The translations under genes and the position numbers were made by a program. From assembly GCA_032158295.1 (NCBI GenBank), contig CM063257.1:434001-498000 (forward strand): 64,000 nucleotides of DNA, written 5' to 3'. How positions within the stretch are numbered: the stretch's first letter is position 1; the number at the start of each line of letters is the position of its first letter. This document shows positions 1 to 11,800 of the stretch, one piece after another. This DNA is from Pycnopodia helianthoides (taxonomy: Eukaryota; Echinodermata; Asteroidea; Forcipulatida; Asteriidae). Below the pieces are notes generated by a model. That model was not told where the DNA came from, searched no databases, and saw nothing but the letters and a program-made list of their open reading frames with translations.

Positions 1-61
1 GTGTTCGAGTTTAATTTTATCCTTAGGATGAACAACTTTTAATCAACACGGTATAAAAAGA

Positions 62-1990
62 ACACCCACGGGAATCGAACCCAGTACCAATGGGTTCAGA
101 GTCCGGAGCCCTTCCACTGGGCCACTGCTCCTCTTACTTAATTGTGTTCGAGTTTAATTTTATACCTTAGGATGAACAACTTTTAATCAACAAGGTATAA
201 AAGAACACCCACGGGAATCGAACCCAGTACAATGGGTTCAGAGTCCGGAGCCCTTCCACTGGGCCACTGCTCCTCTTACTTAATATGTGTTCGAGTTTAT
301 TTTATACCTTAGGATACAACTTTTTATCTTGTTTGATAAAAAAAAAATCACCCAGGATTCGAACGCGGTACAGTTGGGTTCAGAGTCCGGAGCCCTTCCA
401 CTGGGCCACTGCTCCTCTTACTTAGTATGTGTTCGAGTTAAACTTTATACCTTAGGATGAACAACTTTTTATCTTGTTGATTAAAAAAAAATCACCACGG
501 ATTCGAACGCGGTACAGTTGGGTTCAGAGTCCGGAGCCTTTCCACTGGGCCACTGCTCCTCTTACTTAAACTCCGTTCTAGTTTGATTTTATACCTTAAG
601 ATGATTTTTTTTATATCAACAAGGTATAAAAAGCACACTCGTGAAACGAACCCAGTACTTTGGGGTTCAGAGTCCGGAGCCCTTCCACTGGGCCACTGCT
701 CCTCTTACTTAATATGTGTTCGAGTTTAATTTTATACCTTCGGATGAACAACTTTTAATCAACACGGTATAAAAAGAACACCCACGGGAATCGAACCAGT
801 ACCAATGGGTTCAGAGTCCGGAGCCCTTCCACTGGGCCACTGCTCCTCTTTCTTAAACTGCGTTCGAGTTTGATTTTATACCTTATAGGATGATTTTTTT
901 TATTAACAAGGTATAAAAAGAACACCCGGGAATCGAACCCAGAACTTTTTTGTTTAGAGTCCATAGCCCTTCCACTTGGCCACTGCTCATCTTACTTTAA
1001 CTGGTTCGAGTTTAATTTAATACCTATAGGATAATTTCTTTTTCTAACAACGTTTAAAAAGAACACCCGGGAATCGAACCCAGTACTTTGGGTTCTAGAA
1101 TCCGGAGCCCTTTCGCTGGGCCACTGCTCCTCTTACTTAAACTGCGTTCGAGTTGAATTTAATACCTTAGAGCGACAACTTTTATCTTTTTGATAAAAAA
1201 AATACCAGGACTCGAACCCAGTACTTGGGTTAGAGTCCGGAGCCCTTCCACTGGGCCACTGCTCCTCTTACTTAAACTGCGTTCGAGTTGATTTAATACC
1301 TTAGAGTGAACAACTTTTTATCTTGTTTGATAAAAAAAAAATTACCAGGACTCGAACACAGTACCGTTGGGTTTAGAGTCCGGAGCCCTTCCACTGGGCC
1401 ACTGCTCCTCTTACTTAAACTGCGTTCGAGTTTGATTTTATACCTTATAGGATGATTTTTTTATCTACAAGGTAAAAAAAAGAACACCCGGGAATCGAAC
1501 CCAGAACTTTGGGGTTCAGAATCCGGGCCCTTCCACTGGGCCATGCTCCTCTTACTTAAACTGCGTTCGAGTTTGTTTTTATACCATTAGGATATTTTTT
1601 ATCAACTACGTATAAAAAGAACACACGGGAATCGAACCCAGTACCGTTTGGTTCAGAGTTCGGAGCCCTTCCACTTGGCCACTGCTCCTCTTACTTAAAA
1701 TTCGTTTGAGTTGATTTTATAACTTAAGATGATTTTTTTTTTATCAACAACGTTTAAAAAGATCATATGGGATTCGAACCAAGTACCGTTCGGTATAGAG
1801 TCCCGAACTAATTTCACTGGGCCACTGCTGCTCTTACCTATTATCTTAATTCTAAACGCTATAGCAATACAAGGCAACAAGAAAAGGAAAAAAAAATCAC
1901 ACAAAAAACAGATACAAACACAGGATTCGAACCAGGTACCTAAGTGTTCAGCGTCCGCAGCTCTACCACTAGGCCACTGTCATTTTTTAA
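62..1990 (-). repeat. Tandem array of ~14 tRNA-Gln(CTG)-like units
   Basis: About 14 tRNA-like units lie on the minus strand at a spacing of roughly 140-145 bp. Approximate units: 62-133, 203-274, 348-417, 492-561, 632-703, 778-847, 921-990, 1062-1132, 1201-1267, 1341-1412, 1484-1553, 1620-1690, 1765-1836, 1918-1988. Read on the minus strand, most units have an A-box-like TGGCCCAGTGG, an anticodon loop CTCTGAA (anticodon CTG, Gln) and a B-box GGTTCGAATCC or GGTTCGATTCC. Several end in a T-run just past the 3' end, as a Pol III terminator would. A TATAAAA-like motif recurs in the spacers upstream. The outer anticodon-stem pairs and much of the acceptor stem do not pair, so these are degenerate tRNA genes or tRNA-derived repeats. 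The unit at 1918-1988 is the most divergent. Identity as tRNA-derived is firm; function as tRNA is doubtful. Confidence 0.75.
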
Positions 1991-2129
1991 TAAATTTGGG
2001 TTCGAGTATAAACTTAAACCTTAGAATGAACCAAACTAATTAAACAAGGTATAAAAGAAGACACTACTACACTTGCGTTTGTGTATAAGTTTAACCTTAG
2101 AATGGCTGTCCATTTTTTTTAAAAAATTT

Positions 2130-2206
2130 AAAAAGACTCGGCGGATTCGAACCGCGGACCCACCATTACAGAATCCAAGGCCTTTCCACTAGGCAAAGGT
2201 GTCTTC
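2130..2206 (-). pseudogene. tRNA-like sequence, anticodon loop with CTG
   Basis: Minus-strand tRNA-like unit outside the regular array spacing. It has a TGCCTAGTGG A-box, a CTG-centred anticodon loop and an intact B-box GGTTCGAATCC. The first three acceptor pairs form, and the rest and the anticodon stem are poor. Probably a tRNA-derived pseudogene related to the neighbouring array. Confidence 0.55.
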
Positions 2207-2287
2207 TTACCTTTTTATCTCTGAAACTAATATATGACTTTAAGAAATACTACATTACCGAGAGGGAAAAAATTTACATTGATTTCA

Positions 2288-2362
2288 GTAACCCGGGGAT
2301 TCGAACCCGGTCCCATGGGGTTCGGAGTGCCGATCCTTGTCCATAAGGCCAATGGTCCTCTG
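2288..2362 (-). pseudogene. tRNA-like sequence with CCG anticodon loop
   Basis: Minus-strand tRNA-like unit. The anticodon loop reads CTCCGAA (CCG, Arg) where the array units read CTCTGAA. The T arm is good, with loop TTCGAAT and about four of five stem pairs, and the B-box GGTTCGAATCC is intact. The anticodon stem pairs poorly. It may be a derived relative of the Gln-like array or a decayed tRNA-Arg. Confidence 0.5.
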
Positions 2363-2630
2363 CCTTATTTGCATTTTAATGTAGTTAAGAATATCGGAAT
2401 GAATCAAGAAGTATAAGAGAGCTATACGACGAAATGATTGGGACGGAGTACAGCCACGGAGTTGAAGCATGCACAGGGCCAGTCATTTCGACAGTGTCAT
2501 GGATAAATAAAATGGGGCCAAAACGAGGGATAGCCTTATGTGTTTCAAGTGTTTAACTGAAAAATAACAGCGATAGAAAACTTCTCTAAAAGTGCGACTC
2601 TGGGGCAAATTGGGGGAGAGGGACATTTTT

Positions 2631-4412
2631 GATATAACGTTGCCTCAAAACGGTATTAAACATTTATTTTTCTAGTCCAAACCATTTTCCCAAACACCTG
2701 TAACTTGGCGACTGTCTTCTACATACAAAGGACTCTCTGTGAATTAAATTTGAGGCAAATCGGAGAGAAAAATTTTTCGAGGCTGAAAAAATGACTGGAC
2801 TACCCCCTTGCAGTTTTTTCAAAAATTGGCCGAAAATTTTTCTTTTCCGAATCGCCTGATATTTGATTTAGAGCTGAAATAGAAGAGGAAGAGCTGAAAA
2901 TTCTTTGTTTGAGTCGTCTATCTTGGCAACTTTTGAAGATATTGATAAATTTTTGATATAACGTTGCCTCAAAATGGAGATAAACATTTATTTTTCTAGC
3001 CAAGCCCTTGTCCCAACACCTGTAACTTGGCGACTGTCTTCTACATACAAAGGACTCTCTGTGAATTAAATTTGAGGCAAATCGGAGAGAAAATTTTTCG
3101 AGGCTGAAAAAATGACTGGACTACCTACCCCCTTGCAGTTTTTTCCAAATTTGGCCGAAAATTGTTCTTTTCCGAATCGCCTGATATTTGATTTAGAGCT
3201 GAAATAGAAGAGGAAGAGCTGGAAATTCTTTGTTTGAGTCGTCTATCTTGGCAACTTTTGAAGATATTGATAAATTGTTGATATAACGTTGCCTCAAAAT
3301 GGAGATAAACATTTATTTTTCTAGTCCTAGCCCTTGTCTCAAGCACCTGTAACTTGGCGACTGTCTTCTACATTACAAAGGACTCTCTGTGAATTAAATT
3401 TGAGGCAAATCGGAGAGAAAAATTTTTCGAGGCTGAAAAAATGACTGGACTACCCCCTTGCAGTTTTTTCCAAATTTGGCCGAAAATTTTTCTTTTCCGA
3501 ATCGCCTGATATTTGATTTAGAGCTGAAATAGAAGAGGAAGAGCTGGAAATTCTTTGTTTGAGTCGTCTATCTTGGCAACTTTTGAAGATATTGATAAAT
3601 TGTTGATATAACGTTGCCTCAAAATGGAGATAAACATTTATTTTTCTAGTCCTAGCCCTTGTCTCAAGCACCTGTAACTTGGCGACTGTCTTCTACATAC
3701 AAAGGACTCTCTGTGAATTAAATTTGAGGCAAATCGGAGAGAAAAATTTTTCGAGGCTGAAAAAATGACTGGACTACCCCCTTGCAGTTTTTTTCCAAAT
3801 TTGGCCGAAAATTTTTCTTTTCCGAATCGCCTGATATTTGATTTAGAGCTGAAATAGAAGAGGAAGAGCTGGAAATTCTTTGTTTGAGTCGTCTATCTTG
3901 GCAACTTTTGAAGATATTGATAAATTTTTTATATAACGTTGCCTCAAAATGGAGATAAACATTTATTTTTCTAGTCCAAACCCTTGTCTCAAACACCTGT
4001 AACTTGGCGACTGTCTTCTACATACAAAGGACTTCCTGTGAATTAAATTTGAGGCAAATCGGAGAGAAACATTTTTCGAGGCTGAAAAAATGACTGGACT
4101 ACCCCCTTGCAGTTTTTTCAAAAAATGGCCGAAATTTTTTTCCCCGAATCGCCTGATATTTGATTTAGAGCTGAAATAGAAGAGGAAGAGCTGAAAATTC
4201 TTTGTTTGAGTAGTCTATCTAGGCAACTTTTGAAGATATTGATACATTTTTGATATAACGTTGCCTCAAAATGGAGTTAAACATTTATTTTTCTAGTCCA
4301 AACCCTTTTCCCAAACACCTGTAACTTGGCGACTGTCTTCTACATACAAAGGACTTCCTGTGAATTAAATTTGAGGCAAATCGGAGAGAAAAATTTTTCG
4401 AGGCTGAAAAAA
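2631..4412. repeat. Satellite, ~325-bp unit, ~5.5 copies
   Basis: Head-to-tail repeat. Equivalent GATATAACG points fall at about 2631, 2955, 3280, 3605, 3930 and 4252, so the period is 322-325 bp. Copies are very similar and differ mainly by small indels. A minus-strand ORF of 67-92 aa recurs in each copy, but the period is not a multiple of three and there is no start context or splicing signal, so it is a by-product of the repeat. The array breaks off inside a unit at about 4412. Confidence 0.95.
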
Positions 4413-4520
4413 TGACCCCTTGTAAATGTGAACAAAACTCAGGGCTTAACCCTTGTGAATTTGCACAAAACTGCAAGACTAACCCCTTGTGTATGTGATC
4501 AAAACTGCAAGACTATACAT
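4413..4520. repeat. Short tandem repeat next to the satellite
   Basis: Three imperfect copies of a roughly 40-bp unit (CCCCTTGTRWATGTG followed by an ACAAAACTGCAAGACTAA-like end) begin exactly where the 325-bp satellite is interrupted. Confidence 0.6.
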
Positions 4521-6238
4521 CAAGTTCATTAACAAGGCATCAGTACAGCCTACTGCATCATTTTAGAGTCTGAAATTGCAACTTAAAAAATGGCCTAAAG
4601 TGTACGTGTTTGCAGCAAACTTATAAGAAAAAACCCTCAAAACACAGAAACATAGCAAAACAGCTTGTCCGAATTGTTTACCTTCATTACTTGTACTTTA
4701 ACATTCAGATAACATACATAGGATTCAAATTCAAAAGAGAGTCCAAGACACACATAGGACCTTCTTGTAAGAAAATGAAGTCAAACTCTTGAAGATGGAT
4801 GGCTAATCTTTTATTAGTTTTCAACCTTCCACTTTATTTAAGTTTCTGATGATAGTTGAAGAAAAAATTACTTCATTTTTAACAATCCTGTTGGTAAATG
4901 ATGCCATTTTGGAACAGGAAGTGCAATATAAACGCATAGTATAGACCTTTCTTTTGCAATGTCACAGCCCAAGTTTTTGCCAACCAAGGTTAGAAAGCCA
5001 TAAATGCAAAGCAAAAAGGGATAACCATAGTTTGTAACAATGTTACACAAAAAATCAAAAATAGTGTTGAATTTGTTGGAAACAAAGCAACCAATCATAA
5101 GATGTATAATTTGTTTATTGAAAGTTTGCACAAATGTTGAATTTGGTCACAATATCTGTACCCGCGATTGAATGTTTTGCTAATATTCGCCCCTCCCCCC
5201 CCCCCATGCCAACCAGTGCGGTTTGTTGATCAACAAAAGAAAGGTCTATGCATACATGTTCATTAAACAATTGCTCACACTGAACCTCTGGCTCAAACAC
5301 ATCAGATGTACCAACAGGCAGTGCTGTAGTCCAGTCCCTGCTGTTTGAGACCAAGTCCGAGCCTGAGTCACGATGCTCCGAGACCGAGGGTGAGATCGGA
5401 CTCGAGACCGGTCTGCAGGGGGAGTCCTCCAGCACAGCCAACAGGATGTAGAGTACAAATCAAATTTGGAATAATTAATACAAAATAAAATGTCAATCTC
5501 ACAAAAAGAAATGCGTTTTTCTTTCAGAACAAAGTCATTTTTATAGGAATTCAAATTCTTTATTAAGTTACTCGGTGTAAAATAAAAGAAACAAAATAAT
5601 AAAAACACAACTGAAATCCCTTCAATCAAAATTGTAATGTGGTAACCTTTGACATGTAACCTTTGACATGAAATCATCCTGTCAGTGCAAATAGAATTAT
5701 ATCTCAATTTGTTCAAAAAATTTGCATCCTGCACGAAAAATGCTTCATGCAAATACTTATCTTGGCGCCCACTTGTTTTGTGTACATCCGGGCTGTTTCA
5801 ATCTAGATACAAAGTTTTTTGACAATTTCAATTTTGCGCATATCATTAAGTGCTATTTTAGGAGATCAAGGTATTTACACTGACACAATGAAATGATCCA
5901 TCAGGATAAATAACTAGAAATAAAAAGTAGTCACCAGTAAAGATTCAGTTTAGTCAAATATAACCAGCAGCAGAACGTAAAGTTCAGTGACCTTCTACCA
6001 CAGCAGATCCATAGTGAAGAAGGTCGTTAGAAATGAAAATGGACCTTCCGTTATATACCCAGGCAGAATTTGACTTTCCTACAACGCGGTATGAACGGCA
6101 AATAACAGCTTAGACTTATCCTCTCCGTTTTCTTCAGGCATGAAATTTGGTGTTGGGAAAAAAGCCAGACAATTCTGTAGAGTTCAAGAGCTGTAGTACA
6201 TAGGCTTTTGTTGACTTTGGTTCAGGCTACTTAATAAC
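4521..6238. other. Intergenic, repeat-bearing, no gene seen
   Basis: No convincing coding exon. Bases 4970-5250 hold a dispersed repeat with two further copies at about 53460-53700 (opposite orientation) and 54240-54490, inside BORA introns. A 168-aa minus-strand ORF across 5246-5752 has low-complexity composition, overlaps this repeat and matches nothing I recognise. Confidence 0.6.
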
Positions 6239-6530
6239 AGGGCCCAATTTCATAGAGCTGCTTAACGGCCGATTTTGTGCTTACTGTGCGAGTTTCCATT
6301 TCACAACGCTGCTAACCGTAAGCGAACGAAAAGGCATGCTAACCTTCCAGTGCTTACTGTATGAAAATGAATAACGCAATAATGCAAATCCATGGTGATT
6401 GCGCAGGCTGGCCGCCCAATTTTCTTGTTAACCTGTGAAATACGCTTACGCTTACGCTTAAGGATTTTGTTCTGCTACAGTAAGCACAAAAATTTGCTTA
6501 CCGTTAAGCAGCGCTATGAAATTGGCCCCT
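6239..6530. mobile_element. Fold-back MITE-like element
   Basis: The ends are inverted copies of each other: GGGCCCAATTTCATAGAGC at the left, and a right end that reads GGGGCCAATTTCATAGCGC on the opposite strand. The interior holds repeated CTTACGCTTACG and 'taagcacaaaa' motifs, with no coding capacity. Related pieces occur at 28555-28683, 33570-33600 and 42260-42425. Confidence 0.75.
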
Positions 6531-6754
6531 GTTTTGCTGATTTTTCTGAGGGCAAAACGATTGGGAATCAGATTAAAGTAAGATGAATGTCATACCCCTT
6601 TTTCATGACACACACTATGCTAAAATACCCTCCAGCCAGGCACTCAAGGATTTCTTAACTCATATACCTGTACACTACACACTCCCTGCTTCCTACATCT
6701 GCGCATCAATGCAAAGACAATTATTCATAATTTGGGGTTCCAAAAAAAATTAAA

Positions 6755-6965
6755 AATTGCCGAGAGCGGGATTTGAACCTGTGACCTCTGGATTAATGTG
6801 CTGCGCTCTACTACTGAGCTATCTAGCGCTCTACCTACTGAGCTATTAGCGCTATATGTATGTTGGCGATCTCCCTATTTTGTCAATATCCATTTTCTAG
6901 ATAGCTCAGTTGGTAGAGCGCCGGCACGTTAACCCGGAGGTCTCAGGTTCAAATTTAAGTCATTT
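6755..6965. mobile_element. tRNA-derived SINE-like sequences in opposite orientation
   Basis: Bases 6760-6835 contain a minus-strand tRNA-like head (GATAGCTCAGTAG A-box, T-arm-like GGTTCAAATCC). Bases 6898-6960 contain a plus-strand tRNA-like sequence with TAGCTCAGTTGGTAGAGC and GGTTCAAAT. A related minus-oriented copy lies at about 31120-31230. These are SINE heads, not functional tRNAs. Confidence 0.6.
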
Positions 6966-8369
6966 TGTCTATTGTTCAATCCTAAATTTTTTTTTTAAAG
7001 GAACCAATCAGTTTCCCTCGTGGTTTATTACTAGAAAATATACATACAATAGATTATGTACTCCAATGTCAAAATCCAAGTGAGCTCTTCCCTTTAATCC
7101 TACACCATGACAGGGTAAAGAGGTACACAATCTAAAAAGTACTTGTAGAAAAATTCATGACATATTTTATATTTTAGGTAAAATTTATTGACCTCCCTGC
7201 CTTTTTTCCTCTTATCATCGAACACAGACAAGATCGTACCGTGTACATATCGGAAGTTTCAACTTATATACAAAAATGTCCAGACAAAATAAAGCACTGT
7301 AAAAATAACAATTGAACAAGTTTGGGTTGTCTCCCCTTTCTTCTTATCAAAAGTTGATATAAACCGTGCCCAGAAATCATCTTCAAAAACAGCAATACTT
7401 AGTGATTCACCAATCCTTTAGGATTTCATGTTTTGTTCCTTCGGGCTGTGTACACTTTGTGCTCGAAAGAAGTCCCAGCTCTGTGGCTCGATTGCAAACA
7501 TGAATATAATAATACAAAATATTAATCATTTAGTTTTTTGAAATTGTGGCTGCTGGATATATTTTCACAAGTGATTTCTAATCACACAGGATTTCACCTC
7601 ATTATATTTACTCCCCCTAATAACTTGCAACTTTCACTTACTTGACTTCTCAGATGCTTGAGGTTGTACCATTCAAACATTGTCAAATAGCATCTAGAAA
7701 AACCTTGTCCCAGCCAGAGCCAAAATTAATTATAGTGTTGGGTTATTGGAACTTAACTCTTCAAGGCAGTGGATACTTTTGGTAATTACTCAAGAAATAC
7801 ATTACCATAAAAACTTACTTGGTAAGGAGCACCTGAGAGCTGCTGATAGTATAAAACATTGTGAGAAACGACTCCCTCTGAAGTAATGTAGTTTTTGAGA
7901 AAAAGGTCATGTCTCTTCAGAATATTTGAATCTGGAAAGGCTTCAGGCAAGAAGCCTTTCTCAGGCATTTGAAAGCATACAATTCTATGCAACAAGGGTG
8001 TTTTTTCTTTCATTATTTTCTTGCAACTTCAATGTCCAACTGAGCCAAAATTTTCACAAGTTGTGTTATTTTATGCATATGTTTTATTTTATGCATATGT
8101 TGGGATACACCAAGAGAGGATACTAGTCTTTGACAATAACAAAAAGTATGCCCTGCCTTTAATGAACAATAATCTTCAAGCAAACTTGAATCCTTGATTC
8201 TGATTGGTCGACCCATAGCAACAAGAGTTGTGATATAAACCACGGCCAATATCACACTCTGCGTATTAAGCTGTTCTCACTCCATGTATCCCGCTAAAAG
8301 CTGTATGTACGGCTGTTCAAATACTGCGTATTTATTAATCTGCGCATCAAGTTCGCTTGAAGATAACTC
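6966..8369. other. Intergenic or possible BRD10 3' UTR region
   Basis: No exon or RNA gene was recognised. The BRD10 coding region ends at 8803 on the minus strand, so some of this interval may be its 3' UTR, but I could not fix a poly(A) site. Confidence 0.4.
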
Positions 8370-8508
8370 GTTATCATACACGCACTCGTGGAATACGAAA
8401 AAATATAGCGTGCTGCGTCCCATATCCAACTCACCCTTCGGCCTCGTTGGATATGAGACGCAGAATCACTATATTTTTTCCGTAATCCACTCGCGCTTGT
8501 GTGATAAC
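8370..8508. mobile_element. Near-perfect fold-back element
   Basis: A 139-bp inverted repeat. The left end GTTATCATACACGCACTCG and the right end, on the other strand, GTTATCACACAAGCGCGAG are mirror copies, and pairing continues inward through AAAAAATATAG to a short CTTCGG-containing centre near 8434. Non-coding and MITE-like. Confidence 0.8.
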
Positions 8509-8802
8509 TAATATTGTATAATATTAACACATTAGAGGTATCATACCTTGGGCGATCTTGAAGAGCCACAAATGAAAGTCAGTGGGCTCTTTGACACTAG
8601 AAGAAGTTCTCAGGAATTTACTCAAAAAGTTTGGTTTATCTTTTCACGCTTAAATTGCTGAAACTTTGGCAAACTTCCAGCTGGGGAATAGCCGTCCTGG
8701 GAATAATTTCCTGGGAATTGACTTGGTAGTGTGAATAGGGCTTTGGTGAAGAGCAGAATTACTAATGTTGTTTGCAGGAGAAGCATTGGACATCACTTCA
8801 AT

Positions 8803-11800
8803 CTAAGAGGTTGTTGGTGTCTGGATGGGAGCAGTGAGTCTTGGCGACTTCCCAACGCCACTCTCTGGAGGTGTTTGAGAAACTCGCTTGACTCCAATTT
8901 GCTGGGACGTTGATTCTTGATGAGGTGAAGCGACCTGTGAGATAAGCTGGGGTGTATTTGTAGATGGGACGACCATCAGGGTCTGAGCTGGTTGGAGGTA
9001 AGTACCATCACCGGCAGCCTGGGCTGCACTTGTCATCACTGTGGACTGTTGAAAAGAATTGGTCATATCGGTTGAGATGGCTCGACCATCTCCTCCACTC
9101 CGAGGTAACTGGACAGGCAACTGATGATTAACAAGGCTACTGTTGGCTGGCAATGCTCCCAGTGGCTTCTTTAGAAGTTGGACTGGAATAGTTTGTTGGA
9201 GGAGAGTAAACGGGGTAGGCTGTTGTAGGTTGGTGACTATCTGTGGAGCTTGCTGTGATAGTGTAACATTAGTCGGATTCACATGCTGGATGGAGGTCTG
9301 CTTTTGGTGGACTTGCTCAGTTGGAAACTGTGCCTCTGCCTGGGCTGATGACATTGTTAGTTTACCCGATGTTAGCTGCTCTAAAATCACCTGTTGGAGT
9401 TGTTGTTGCTGTTGAATATTGTTGCTTGGATTCACCTGACTACCAGAGGTACCTGGATTCGATGGTGTTGTCCCCACCATCTTACCTTGTTGAACTGGCA
9501 AACAAAGTAACTGCTGACCTCCAGGAGATTGGGTTAATATCTGCAGTCCTTTGGACGCTAACTTGACAGATTCTGTCCCCCCAAATGGCAAACTGCCAGT
9601 TTGACCTTGTTCTGGTGTGGCTATAAATTTAGTGGCTGTGGATAACTGGCTCGGGTGGACGAGTCTGACAAGTTTTGTAGGGCTTCCGATGACCACTTTG
9701 GGGTTTCCGTCACCTTTTACAATTTGTAGCTGTGGCTTCTGGATAACTACTGGGCTAGGCTGCCTCTGAATGGTCCCTGCCGTTGCTTGAGGAAACAGCG
9801 TGGACATCGGCCCTTGGGTACCTTGTACATTTCCTAAGCCGCTTTGTTGGATCATGACTGCAGATTGATTGTGATTCAGAACAGCGTTTCCACCGAGGAT
9901 TGGTACGACTGCTTGTTCAACCGGCTGAGTACTGTTTGCTCGTACTTGCAGAGCTTGTTTTGGTTGAGCAAGATGCAAAACAGTTTGAGGAGTTTTCACC
10001 AAAACATTGGAAGAGCTAGACTGAGTAGGGCTGAGTAAAAGCTGGACCCCTTGAACCGTCTGCTGGGTGGTAACTATAGTAGAGGTAGGGGCCACTTGTA
10101 AGGGATGTGTCACCACCTGTTGCATTAATTGAGTATTTTGGCCCGTTAAAATCACTGGAACTGTACTTCCAGAATTAGGAACATTGAGGCTAGACGAGAG
10201 ACCCACTAGTTTAGGTGTCTGACTTGATCCAGTCTGCACTAGAATCTGCGCACCTTTGCCTGTCTGTATGAGGTGAATTCTACTGCCTGGAGTTTGAGAC
10301 AGAGTGTGGGGTCCTCCGGGTAAGGATGCAATCGACGTCTGAGAAACAACAGGCAAGGCTGCAACTTTAACCGATGCACTATTGGTACAATTTGACTCGT
10401 TGAGATTGACGGACATCTTAGGACAGTTCACCGATGCCGTGACTGTTGTATTGGTCGATAAACTAACAGGTTGACAAACTGTTGGTAATGCTGCAGTCCA
10501 AGGGTTTGTACTGGTAACTGTGACTGTGTTCGAATCATGCAGGGAAGATTGTAAAGTATGTACCGGCATGGGAACGGTGGTCTTTGCTTGTATCCCTGCA
10601 GCTTGTAACAACTGAGGTTGAACTGTTGAGACTAACACTCCAGAGGAACCAATGACAAAATGCTGCTGTTGCTGCTGCTGCTGGAGGCGTTGCTGCTCCT
10701 CTTTCTTTTTGAGGAGTAATTTCTGCTGCTGCTGTTGCCTGTGCAGCTCCAGCTGTCTTTGTTGCTGCTGCAAGAGAGCAATAAGTTCTTTCTGGGAGAG
10801 ATTACTTACTGGTTCTTTGGATGATGACCGTGATTTAGGTGGCGTTTTTGGCTTAGGAGGTTGGATTGGTTTGCCATAGTGCTGAGGTGGTCGAGCAGCC
10901 GAGCTCTGTGGTGTAGCAGGTTTTCCTTGGGCTATCTTTGATGTGTTCTGAGGCGAGGCATTCTTTATAACAACTTGAGGAGTAGTTTTGGGTGCTGTTA
11001 CAGTGGCTTTAGGGAGACTGCGGATGCATGTTACCGTTTGCGCTGGAGTGTTGAGACTACTCTTGACGGCTGAAGTAACTGATCCACCTGCCAGTGCTTG
11101 CTGTTTCTGCTGCATTTCTTTAATCTGCTGCAGGACAAACTGCTGTTGCAGCTCTGGTTTACCTTGAAGCTGTGACCACACATTAGCATCTACTTTGATT
11201 GTATACACACCTTGTGGTACGGACCCCTTGCTGCTTGCAGAGGCAGAGGCTTGACTCGGACCTGTTTGACTAGTTTTGGGAGTGGCACTAGTTTGGAGAA
11301 CGTTCATGTCCTTGACCGCACCTTTTGTTTGGTCGTGTATGATACTGGTAATTGGCATTACAGGAAGTTTGGATGTCGGAACTGGAACAACAATGGATTG
11401 TGATGTCTGTTGCACCAGTGTTGTTTGTTGAACGCTCCGAGGCAGTTAATTTCAGTCCTGACGTTACAGGTGTCAAACTGCTTTCTGTTAGATACTGTGA
11501 TGGTTTAGGCAGCATTTTTAGTAAAAGCTCCTTATCCGTTATACGGTTGACAGCAGTTAATCTCGAGTTGACCGGGTCGCTTTTATTGTTTTCCGATGGA
11601 GGTGGTGGTGGTTTGGCACACTTTCTTGTAGGTTCGTATAATCAGGTAGTAACTCAGAAAGGCCTGTTGCTAAACGTTCTCGTAGAAGTTTCCTCGAAAG
11701 CGCCAGGACTCCGTTCAGGCCTTCAAGGACAATATCATCCATGACTTCCTTAGTCTTTGGTTTGGCGCTCAACTTCACAACCTCCTGTGGGGATTCGTCA

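Noticed and set aside
2800..3996. Recurring 67-92 aa minus-strand ORF in each 325-bp satellite unit
   Set aside because: Repeats because the DNA repeats. The unit length is not a multiple of three and nothing suggests translation.
2631..4412. CRISPR-like array
   Set aside because: The repeat unit is 325 bp with no unique spacers, and the DNA is plainly animal.
5246..5752. 168-aa minus-strand ORF
   Set aside because: Overlaps a dispersed repeat, has low-complexity composition, and no motif or splice partner.
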